Positions 15,001-27,000 of a DNA stretch of 64,000 nucleotides are shown piece after piece. A program made the position numbers and the translations under genes. The notes under the pieces were generated by a model, which made no database searches, was not told where the DNA came from, and was given only the letters and a program-made list of their open reading frames with translations. The stretch is taken from assembly GCF_963678635.1 (NCBI RefSeq), contig NC_087062.1, positions 8,910,670 to 8,974,669 on the forward strand, written 5' to 3'. The DNA comes from Symsagittifera roscoffensis (taxonomy: Eukaryota; Xenacoelomorpha; Acoela; Convolutidae). Within the stretch, counting starts at the first letter, position 1. Each line of letters starts with the position of its first letter.

Positions 15001-18000
15001 TTTTGCAGAAATTTTTTGAATTTTTGATTCTCAAAATGGCACTACCACCTCCACAAATAAATAACCATAAACAAGCTACTAAACACCTGGATTCTCACTT
15101 ATTACCTTGACCTTAGAACTAAAATCAAATATTTGAAACCAGTTTTTCTCAACATTGCAAAAATTTTTAGGAAATTCCCTAGCCTTTCGAATCAAGGCTG
15201 AAAGAGCTTTAATATGATATATCAATCAAACCAGTAGTCCGATGATCACTTGTGGCACCTGATTTTGCGCGGAGAACAAAAAAATTAAACAAAAATTAAA
15301 ACATACCCGAATACAAAGTTGCTCCCCATATTTCAAATGTTCGGAATAAAAACCAGCTTACAAAAACCAGCTTACCGTGGCTTACATAAACCAAAAACCA
15401 TTTTTTAACCCTAAACAATTTAAAATAATGATTAAAAATTGTCTTTAATTTTCAAGCCCGGGATATAAAAATAAAGACAAAAGAAACGTGCAAAGATTTC
15501 TACAAGCGCGATTTGAGAAGCTACTAAGTAGGCAGTTTGCCCTTCAAGTGGCGCCTCGTGAGCACTCGCATTCAGTTCAGCAAAGTTCACCTTTATTAAG
15601 TTTTTTCCTTGTAAAAATGAAAAACTCAATTTCCTATCAAACATTTTTAAGAACTCCAGATTCACGTAATGTTTTGTAGATGTTGAGTGCTCAGGACTGA
15701 CTATCTGCAAACGGATTATTGATAAGAATTTTGTGCGCAAGGGCAGTTTGTCTTTTTGATGCAAAGCATGAATAAAAAGGTTCACCGTGAACCTTGTTAT
15801 TCATGCTTTGCGTCAAAAAGACAAACTGCAGTTGCGCAATTAATTCTTTACAAAAATCCGTTTGCAAACTGTGAGGACTCAACATTTTCCCAAGCACTCA
15901 ACATCTACAAAAAGTACATATAAAAAATACCAGTGGTAACTTGAAAAAGGACAAGCCCTGGACTACCGCAAGCTGGGAAAATTGCCAAAGCATCGCAAGG
16001 GTCGCAAGCACACATAGAGAACCTTGAAATTTTGGTAAGAAAAAACGGAACTCGTCTCCCAAAAAACACTTCCAAAAGTATTACTGAGAGATAATGGAAG
16101 TATCATGCGTATAAAACTCAGAACTGGCTCGCTCGTGCTACTGGTGGCTCTAAACGAAGAATAAACTTGGGGCCTGGCATGGTTTTAACTGAATAGTAAA
16201 ATTTGTACACAAAATGTCAGCAGATACTACTCGCCCAAAAAACAACACTCTAATTTTTTTATTAAGTAGTAGTTTCTAGGAGGAGAAAGTGAAGCTTAAG
16301 AATCGGGCAGCAGCTAACAAAACTGAAAAATTATTGGAGCGTTTTTTGTTCTATGTGGACAGACTTTGTTATGATCAATGTGCGCTCAAAGTTTTCTTGA
16401 AGTCGGCCTAATAATCGAAAAGTCATTTCGAAATGATTTTTGGGAGACTGCTTTTCCCGTCATTTTCTCCATGTTTTGGTGTGCTAAGGGGGTACTTGAG
16501 ACGGGGCAGGGGTTTAGGGGACGGGGGTGGGTTTAGGGGAAGGGGGTGTTTGGTTTTACCTGTAGTAGTTGATGACATGTTCGAATAGTTCGGGGGACCT
16601 GTCAAAAAAGTACTGTCTGGAGGAGTGTTCATACTCGTCCGGGTGCAGTCTGTCGGCCGGCATCTGCATCAAGTAGAACAGTCGAGGAGTGCCCGGCACC
16701 TGGGAGAGGGTGGAGCGGAACGAGAGGAACGAATAGTTATAAAAAAAACAGTCGCCTGCCATACAATAGCAGGTGATAGAATTGATATGGTGGAATATTC
16801 CATAGAAACACCAAATGCATTTTACAGAACAGTTTATATGGGATCTTTTGGAATGAAATCTATTCGTATAGTTATCTTTACGAAGTGATAGGAGGAGCTA
16901 TCGCCTGGGATGCTTTTTTCGTTAGGTTTCATGTACCTCGGAGCACAATCGTAAGCCATCGAATGAACTGGTTTAATATAGCGAGGCACTGTTCAATTTT
17001 GATTCAAGCTTTTATACTAATTTTTTTTGCAAATTTATCTCAGCGTCAAAAATGCAACCATTACGAAGCTGAATTTCAACCCACGCACGCTTGGGTTTTC
17101 TAATGTTTCGAATCGGATTAACTTCTGAATTGCAGTACTTTATTTTTGTGCCATTTGCACAATTCCTGACTGCTCGCGTTGCATGTGGGCTCTTCTGTCA
17201 AATGGAATCTGATGGTTTGTGCCAATAAAGGTCACCTACCCCATTAATGCATATAATACCAGAACAAAATTCAATGAAGGCGAAGCGTAACAATTACAGT
17301 CACGAGACAAACAAGTTGCAACTTCTTGTTTTGAACTGAGGAAACGTTGGCTTAAACTTTTCCAGTGGGCTGACGACCGCATAAGCAGCTAAGGCATAAA
17401 AACGTCTCAATAGTCACAGCGGCTATGTCTGCTGTTTATGACGAGAAGCCTATTAATTACTCGGCTAATCCAATCTGTTTTTTTTTTTCACCTTCCAAAT
17501 TCATTAGATTCCCAACGAACAACGTTAACAGCAAGAATTCCTCTCTAAGAAGACACGATTCCAGGTCAAAAAACGCCAAAAAGAAACGCCTAGTTTGTTT
17601 ATATACATACTGGATAAAAAATAACGCAACCAAATATTTTTGAAGATCTTTCTAGATACTCTTTTGGAACCCCTAGAGCTTTAAATCTTTTCTTTACATG
17701 TATACAAAAACAGCACAATTTGATCACAATTGAAATTGTTTTACCAAAATTATACAGACCAAAACGTAAATTGTTGAGCTATTGTTAAAAACTTCACTGT
17801 AGATAAACCAAATTTACTATTTTCGTACTTGAATATTCTAGTGAGTTTTTACATTATTTGATAAAAGTTTGTCAATTTGGCAACGCAACCTTCGATTCTA
17901 TTCATTTTCGCGGAATTAAAAAGTTCCAAAAACCAAAGATTAATGTTTCAACCCATAAGAACGTTACAAATTGAGCTTTTTAGGAGTAGAAGAATCGCTT

Positions 18001-21000
18001 TGGATTTAATTACATCGCTTTTGATAAATAAAGAGATCGAATTGAATTATGATTGTTATGATGAGTTTAATTTTTCTTACTTTTTGGTCATCTATTTGCG
18101 TTGCTTTTCAATATAAGTTGCAATTTATGCATAGCGTGACTGTAATTTTGAACAAAGATTTGAGAAAAAAATATAAGATGAAAAGTGGTGGATCAAAAAA
18201 GAACCAAAACTGTAGTTGATCCATTCTCAGATTGGCGCTAACCAGGAATAAAACAATTCAATTGATGATTCAGGCGTGAGCATGATTAAAAGAAAAAAAC
18301 TGAAACCAATTTTGAAAGGCCACATGATAAAGAAAACATCAGAAGACAAAAATGATATTACTATGAAATTAAATGGAGACGTAGTGACACGCATATGTGT
18401 CCATTAGCATACGGCAATGGCTTTATTTAATTCTTTTTTCAGGACAAAAGACACTAGTCTAATTTCCCATAAAATCTTGAAAAGTCTAGTTAGCAATGTG
18501 AAAAATATTTTCTACTGTCGTCCAATAGAAGTTTCAGCGGATCTAATTAATAACTCCACCCCCCCCCCCCCCCCTTTTAAGAAAGGGCGGCGGGGGGGGG
18601 CAATTGTTAAGTAGATCAAAATAACGCATTTTCGACCAATCAGATTGCAGCAATTTACATACAACGCACTAGTGCTATTTACTGCTTTTATTAATAGGGG
18701 TGGCAATTCTTAAGTAGGTACCAAAGGGAGGGCGATTGTTAAGTAGATCCGTTTCAGCCCCTTCCAGATCATTTAAGAGCTGAGGAGTTTTAAAATGTTG
18801 AAGACGAAAACAGTCAGCACTCGAAAAAAGCCATTTATTACGAGTATGCTATTCGACACACATGCCGGTCATCAATAAGTAAGACTTACCTTACAGGAAC
18901 ACTGCTGCTTCTGCCAGTGGATAGATCAGCAAATGATTTTTGCGTCATAAAGTAATGCTTTTTCCGAAAGCATTTGAAAACTGGTTTTCTATTCGAACTT
19001 TAAAGTAATTCAACGAAAAATAGTTTATTTCTTCGGTGGTACTGCTGTAAATTTGAACCGTACCGATTATCAGATCACACAATTCGATTAGAGACGAATA
19101 GCTTACAGGTTAATTTAGTGAAGATACAACAGATTAAGAACAAGAGCCATAGCAATATAGGAATTAGCCTCCACAGAACCGAACTGGCAAACAACCAAGC
19201 TACACGTGCAGTGCACTGGAACTCAAAGTGTTGCAACAAAAACTCAATCGAAGACCAGGAGGCTCAGACGAAGAGTAAACTTTATGAAAGCTTTGAAATA
19301 TAATAAAATCTATTTAAATTGAAATGATTTAGCCGGCCCTACATAAATGACCTTAAAACGGGACCTTATTCCCAGTTATAACAAATACAGATTCAAATAC
19401 GTTTCTGAGTAGCTTGTGACAAACTTTGATCAAAAAAGTACTTTTTCATTTAGATTTCTCCGTAAGATAATTTTTAAAGCAACAAAACAAAACTGCTCTA
19501 TCAAAGCGACGCCCTGAATATTCTGACTATCCTGGCAATATTTGCAAGTTGTTTGAAGCAGCTTTTGATAAAAACACAAAATTTCATTATATAACAGTGA
19601 GATTGCAGGTGCGCCAAAGAATTCAAATTTCATGAGTTATAGGTTTAATATTGAGTAGTTAAATTTTTCGAGCTTAACTCACAATCTGCATTTTTAAATA
19701 TTTTATGTTTAGGCGTTTAAAATTTTTAAAGCTTACTCGTAGATGTTTATATACGCAGTTTAGCTTAAAAAATTCAAAATAAGTGGCCTTAAAATAGTTT
19801 TCAAACATGCACTTTTCGAGTTAAGCTTGAAAAATAAAAAAAATTATTAAAATTAAAGTTATAACACAAGATAAATTGAAAACATCGCCTAACAAAATTT
19901 TAAAAAAGCACAAGTCACAATCGTACGCATAACTACAAACTTTTACTGTCAATTTTATTAAGTGCTATCCTATTGCACGGAAAACAGTTTAGTAGAAAAA
20001 AAAACGGACGAAAACGTCGACTTTCTGTATCTTTTGCCAACTTAGGAGAATATTCTAATGAGACAATTAAAATTTCTATGAGCTGTTGTTTGCAAACTAA
20101 GCAGAGGTTTCTCAAATCCTCCCTCATTTTAAGGGAAACCAATATGGGTTGCTACTAAAGAGAAAAACTTTTCCTGTACAGTGTCCCAAACGAAGTGAGT
20201 TTATTATTCAATTGTTATTTTAACTTGCTTCTGCATTCGAATAAATTCTTTCAACGTCCTCTCTTCAAGAACCATTATTGACATAATTTATTTAGACTTA
20301 CTACAATTTTACATCAACCGAGAACGGATTTCTGAGTTACCCTTTTTGAAATTTTGCTGTTTGGTCTGAAACAGCTGTTTGTCTTCACCTGCAAAAAAAC
20401 CTAACTGCAAAATTTTTTTCTTGAAAAGATAGCTAGCAAAAAAAAATGAAAACTTTCGAAACAATGGCTTCCAGCAACTTCACGATACTGTGAAAATTTT
20501 TTACAGATGATCAAAACTTCCACTTTTTACAATTAGGAAAACGCTTTTGTGTGAGGCATATTTTGGACTACATGACAACTTTTATAACGGGAGCAAAATA
20601 TCCGAGCTACGCTTTCCACACTGCTAATTAAATCGATAAAAATCTGGACTGAAAATTTTTTTGGACTAAAAAGGCCAGTTTTCTCTATCTGCTGTACGTT
20701 TTCTCAGGAAGCGAGAAGTTTTTCTATTTTTTGATAATCATAAAAAAAACTCGTTGCGCAATGTGAAACATTCTGAGCAAGAAAAATGGTCTGAGCATAT
20801 TGCGAAACTTCTGAAACTCAGATAAATCTTAAAATTTCACGCCTTTATTAAAATTCAACAAAAATAGTTAGAAATAGTCCGAGACAACTTAGCAAGTTCC
20901 AAAAATCAGACAAGGATACTTTCATACAAATGAGCTTTTATTATTTGCTCTCGTTTAATGTAAAAAAAATTTGTCTGAAATCCAAGCAATTTTTGACTAA

Positions 21001-24000
21001 ATTGGTAATCCGCTAAAATAATGTTTTTAGAGAGTAATTTCTAGAATTACGTTATATGTTCTCACTAATAGAATTAATTTTAAACAAGTCTAGCGGAAGG
21101 ACTTTCGAGAGCAAAATACATGAGTTAATTCTTCCTAAACTATAATTATATGGGTTGAAGAACTAGTTTGTTCTGGACTCAAAAGGCCAGTTTTCACCAT
21201 TTGCCATAACAGGCGAGTATACTTATTCGATTAATCAAGCAAAAATATTAGTTATGCGACGTGAAACGTCCTCAGACAGCAAATTGACAAGCGCATAGTG
21301 ATAAATTTCCTAAATTGAAGTAATTCTTGAAATTTCACGCCCTTTATAAACTCACAAAAAATGGTGAAAACTGGCATTATAAAACCCGGGCCAAACTAGA
21401 AAGTCACTGAAATAACTTTTTGGTACTTCCATAACAGTGAGCGCTGATCATTTGATCTCGTTCGATGTAATAATTTTTTAAATTTCAATCAGTTTTTGGT
21501 CAAAGAGATAATCCGCAAAATGGGGATTTCAGAGAGTAGAATTTACAGAAAAGCGAAGCGGAGCTTCGCACCACTTGCGATACAACATAATCATAAAAAA
21601 GCGCAAGTCCAAAAAATGAAAACACTGAAAAAAAACTATATGAACCAAAATTTTTGTATTTCTCGATGAAGGACACCTAGGGTTCAACTAAAGCTGGAAA
21701 TATGGGTTTGATTTTTTTTTGAGTTTGTTATACTGATGCGGGACGAAATGCGTGTTTTCAGGAATTCGACTCTGAAGTGATTAAATCAAGGCTGAAAGGG
21801 CTTTAATATGATATATCAATCAAACCAGTAGTCCGATGATCACTTGTGGCACCTGATTTTGCGTGGAAAACAAAAAAATTAAACAAAAACTAAAACATAC
21901 CCGAATACAAAGTTGCTCCCCATATTTCAAATGTTCTGAATAAAAACCAGTTTACATAAAAACCAGCTTACCGTGCCTTACATAAACCAAAAACCATTTT
22001 TTAACCCTAAACAATTTAGAATAATGATTAAAAATTGTTTTTAATTTTCAAGCCCGGGATATAAAAATAAAGACAAAAGAAACGTGCAAAGATTTCTACA
22101 AGCGCGACTTGAGAAGCTACTAAGTAGGCAGTTTGCCCTTCAAGTGGCGCCTCGTGAGCACTCGAATTCAGTTCAGCAAAGTTCACCTTTATTAAGTTTT
22201 TTCCTTGTAAAAATGAAAAACTCAATTTCCTATCAAACATTTTTAAGAACTCCAGATTCACGTAATGTTTTGTAGATGTTGAGTGCTCAGGACTGACTAT
22301 CTGCAAACGGATTATTGATAAGAATTTTGTGCGCAAGGGCAGTTTGTCTTTTTGATGCAAAGCATGAATAAAAAGGTTCACCGTGAACCTTGTTATTCAT
22401 GCTTTGCGTCAAAAAGACAAACTGCAGTTGCGCAATTAATTCTTTACAAAAATCCGTTTGCAAACTGTGAGGACTCAACATTTTCCCAAGCACTCAACAT
22501 CTACAAAAAGTACATAGAAAAAATACCAGTGGTAACTTGAAAAAGGACAAGTCCTGGACGACCGCAAGCTGGAAAAATTGCCAAAGCATCGCAAGGGTCG
22601 CAAGCATACATAGAGAACCTTGAAATTTTGGTAAGAAAAAACGGAACTCGTCTCCCAAAAAACACTTCCAAAAGTATTACTGAGAGATAATGGAAGTATC
22701 ATGCGTATAAAACTCAGAACTGGCTCGCTCGTGCTACTGGCGGCTCTAAACGAAGAATAAACTTGGGATCTGGCATGGTTTTAATTGAATAGTAAAATTT
22801 GTACACGAAATGTCAGCAGATACTACTCGCCCAAAAAACAACACTACAATTTTTATTAAGTAGTAGTTTCTAGGAGGAGAAAGTGAAGCTTAAGAATCGG
22901 GCAGCAGCTAACAAAACTGAAAAATTATTGGACCGTTTTTTGTTCTATGTGGACAGACTTTGTTATGATCAATGTGCGCTCAAAGTTTTCTTGAAGTCGG
23001 CCTAATAATTGAAAAGTCACTTCGAAATGAATTTTAGGGACACTGCTTTTCCCCGTCATTTTCTCTAGATCACTATAGAGCCTCTGCGTGAAAAACTATT
23101 AAAATCATTCATGGGAATTTGGAAAACGGTTGAGGTGATTACATGAAGAGAGGTTGAGGTGAAGGCGGTGAAATGAATGAGGTGAAGGCGGTGAAGTGAA
23201 TTAGACGAAGCTGACCTGGTCTTGAGGAAGTCGAAGAAGTAGGGGAGGATGGAGAGGAAGTCGACGATGTTGAGCCACTTCTTCATGTAAGTGCACTTGT
23301 TCGGACAGGAGAGGAAGCGGAGGAGAAACTCCAGGGCGAACCAGATGACACAGCAGGTCTCCATGTAGAAGATGACCTCTATCGGCTCCCGCTCCTCCAC
23401 CACTCTCCAAACAGTCTCGTTCCTCTCTGCCACCACACAAACCAATCATTTTCATTATTATAACAAGCATAGCCGGTTGCTGTGCAATTAGCACAGAATG
23501 TTCCGACCATAGTCTTAAAAAGTACAAAAAATTGTTTTCAACTTAGTGTGGCATTTTCTGGGTGGTGTGATAAAAAAGATCTGAACGAAAAATAGAAATT
23601 AAGCATGTTCGACCGTCATTGTAAAATAGGCCAATTGGAAAACAGTTTGTATGGGAAAAGACTAGAAAAAACGAGAAAAAAAAATCGTAAAAATACAAAA
23701 AATTTTGATTCCCAAAATGTCGCTAGGAAACTCCAAAAACTAGCTTTACTCAAGTGAAACTAAGTTTTTACGGCTTAAGCGTATATAAGCTATTGTAAGC
23801 CTGCACGCTCACCTAATTAGATCGAAATTAGACCAAAAATCGAAAATTTCAACCCGTTTTCTCGACAAAGAAAATTGTTTTAAAATTTTCTTATGTCGTT
23901 CGAATCACAACTGAATGGGTTTTAATATAATATATCACTCGACCCATTCCAATGATTATTTGTGGTACCTGATTATGCGTGGAAAACATAAAAAAAACTA

Positions 24001-27000
24001 AAACACCCGAATACAAATGGTCGGAACAATAACCAACTAGTAATCACTTTTTGGTTACTGCCATTCGCAGATGATCTATCAACAGAGGCAATCAGGATTG
24101 TTCTCCTAAAGATAATGCGTTTCTATCACGCCCTGACTCACGCATAAACAAATCGTTTACTCAAGTTAGTAGTTACTCAAGAGTAAAAGTACTCATTTCA
24201 ACAGCTTGGTCGTTGGTAAAGACTTCTTATAAGAGATGATTTCAAACTCGAAGTCAGATGGTCACTTCATGATTACGAATTTGTTCATTCTGGATACAAG
24301 GACCGAACGCTAGAAAATTTTTCTTTCATTTTTTTAGAACATGACCAGAACTTTGACTGAGTTCTCGCCATTCTCTGTTTTCGTTCAGATTTTCAAATTG
24401 TGAATTTTGATTCAAATTGTGAATTTTTGTCATTCGGCTCTTCTGCCATAGGGATCCCCCTCCCCCCCCCCCCTCCCAATATCAACACTTGTCACAAAAT
24501 GAGTTTGATTTTCTTGGTTTTATCGAAGTAAAAGTGAGGCAGAAGAGTGTGTGAGAGAAGAATGTCCCACGTTTCGCCCCACACACATTTCGCCCCTAAT
24601 AATTTTTCACACATTTCGTCCTCGCACGTTTCGCCCCTAACTTATTACACAGTAAATTAACGTCGCTTTCTTAATGTACATTTTAGGGGCGAAATGTGCC
24701 AGTAATTTACGAGGGGCGAAATGTGGGAGGGGCGAAATGTGCCACTAGATTTGAGAGGGGCGAAACGTCTGAGGGGCGGAATGTGTGAACACCGCGAGAG
24801 ACAGCTACTGGTACCTGGGTCGAAGTGGGAGGTGTTGTGGTATGTGGTCTTTCGGAATGAGTGGTGAGTCTCGAGACAGAAAATAGCGACTGAGATGAGG
24901 ATTGTGAAGAGGGAAAACAGAGCGACTCCCTTGGCCAAGTTGGAGGAAATGGGATCGTCCATCACTGCCCATAACTCAACCATTGCCCGACGCCACTTCT
25001 TCCTATACGCACCCCCTCCCTTCTTCCCCTCCCCCTCCCCCTCCCCCTCTTCGCTGTTCAGCTCGTCCAGTCGGGGGTCCCTGTGGTCTTCCTCGTCCTC
25101 GGCGTCCAGGGTCTTGAGGGTGTTCTCGTTATCTGTGTGCTGCCTGCAAATACATCAGAAATTCTTTTTCATTAGAAGTAACCATGAATATAAGTTTTCA
25201 GTTAAGAACTAGAATTAATTGCACTAAATTCCAGTTTGAGTCAGAAAAAGATGACACACCTGGAAACTTATTGCAATTTAGTTCTACTTCTTAACTGAAA
25301 ACTTTGCAACTTCTAACCCAATTTCACAACTTATGCCCTTCATGATAAGAAAGGCCATGGCTAGAAAGTCCATGACTAGAAAGTCCAGGACTAGAAAGGC
25401 CACGAATACGAAGGCACGAATAAAACGGCCATAACTAAAAGGCAATGACAATGCCCCTGTTCCTCCTGCTGCTGCTCGATCTCGTGTTACCTGTATATCA
25501 TCCAGCAGCATGTCTCGAGGTGGGAATGGTCCAGACCCCAGAACTGGAGTTCACTGTCGAAAAGGGGCCAGCAGACATCACGAGGCACGTGTAGTTGTCC
25601 CGTCCTGAAAATAACACAAGCACAGTTGGCTGTTATTTATCACTATACTTGTTTAAGGCTCCGTTTGTTTCTTTCAGACTCTCATCGCAATTTGTTGACT
25701 GTTTTTGTTCCCCCCAACTGCAGGGGCGATGTGGGGGTAGGATTCGTTACCATGTTCATGATTCGTATAAAGTTGCTCGTTGAATTAGCCCTTAGGTATA
25801 GTAGAGGGGAGGGGAAATAGTTATTAAGATCTAATGCTTCTTTTTTATAAGATATTTTTAAAGGAAAAATATCAGCAGCCGTCTCTGTTCATTGCAAGCT
25901 TCAAAGAGTCTCAACTTGTTCAAATATAAGCAAGACATTTATTAATATCTGTTTTGGTGTGCTAAGGGGGTACTTGAGACGGGGCAGGTGTGGGCTCCTG
26001 CTCCTTTTCTTCCCATCTACTTATTTTTAAAAACAAATTTTTGTTCACATTGTGCGATTAATACGAAAATTGGCATAGGGACTAATTAGGCCATTTGAAA
26101 CATATTTACTCTTCATATTTAACTTTGTAAGACTCTGGTTACACCATGAAACATGTGTGGGGTGGGGGGGGGGGGGGTGTGTTTGGTGTTACCTGTAGTA
26201 GTTGATGACATGTTCGAATAGTTCGGGGGACCTGTCGAAAAAGTACTGTCTGGAGGAGTGTTCATACTCGTCCGGGTGCAGTCTGTCGGCCGGCATCTGC
26301 ATCAAGTAGAACAGTCGAGTGCCCGGCACCTGGGAGAGGGTGGAGCGGAACGAGTGGAATCGGACACCTCCTATGTTCAACACCACCCGCTCACGCGGCT
26401 CGGGGAAAATATTCCCGTCGAGGTCCACAGACGGAAGGTCCCCCACTCCTCTTCTGAACAAACAAATCCCAATAGTAAAAGAGCAACACTTCAGTTATCA
26501 CAAATCAATCTAAATATTATGCTTGCACGAAAGTTTCCGCCTTATAAAAAAAAAACAGTCGCCTGCCATACAATAGCAGGTGATAGAATTGATATGGTGG
26601 AATATTCCATAGAAACACCAAATGCAAAAAATGCAATTATCTCAGCATCAAAAATGCAACCATTATGAAGCTGAATTTCAACCCACGCACGCTTGGATTT
26701 TTTACGTTTCGAATCGGATTAACTTCTGAATTGCATAATACTTTATTTTTGTGCCATTTGCACAATTCCTGACTGCTCGCGTTGCATGTGGGCTCTTCTG
26801 TCAAATGGAATCTGATGGTTTGTGCGAATAAAGTTCACCTACCCCATTAATGCATATAATACCAGAACAAAATTCAATGAAGGCGAAGCGTAACAATTAC
26901 AGTCACGAGACAAACAAGTTGCAACTTCTTGTTTTGAACTGAGGAAACGTTGGCTTAAACTTTTTCAGTGGGCTGACGACCGCATAATCAGCTAAGGCAT

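Larger units (their letters stand above)
15192..21774. repeat. Left, internally deleted copy of the tandem duplication
   Basis: Seen: same order as 21783-31347 with a join at about 16470, where the sequence jumps from the equivalent of 23066 straight to the equivalent of 25951. The copy has kept the fold-back element, poly-C hairpin and intron sequence but no intact exon. Length differences elsewhere are small, for example a stretch of about 200 bases at 16815-17040 absent from the right copy at about 26630. Apart from the exon relic at 16560-16724 nothing here looks coding. Confidence 0.85.

Noticed and set aside
15432-15785. 117-codon frame on the minus strand, repeated at 22028-22381
   Set aside because: It runs through one arm of the fold-back element and is repeated only because the whole block is duplicated; no motif and AT-driven composition.
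23201-23527. 108-codon minus-strand frame overlapping the S2-S3 exon
   Set aside because: Shifted-frame shadow of the exon (Leu/Pro-rich out-of-frame reading) running through both splice sites.
26258-26668. 136-codon plus-strand frame over the T1 exon
   Set aside because: Antisense shadow of a conserved coding exon; continues into repeat sequence.
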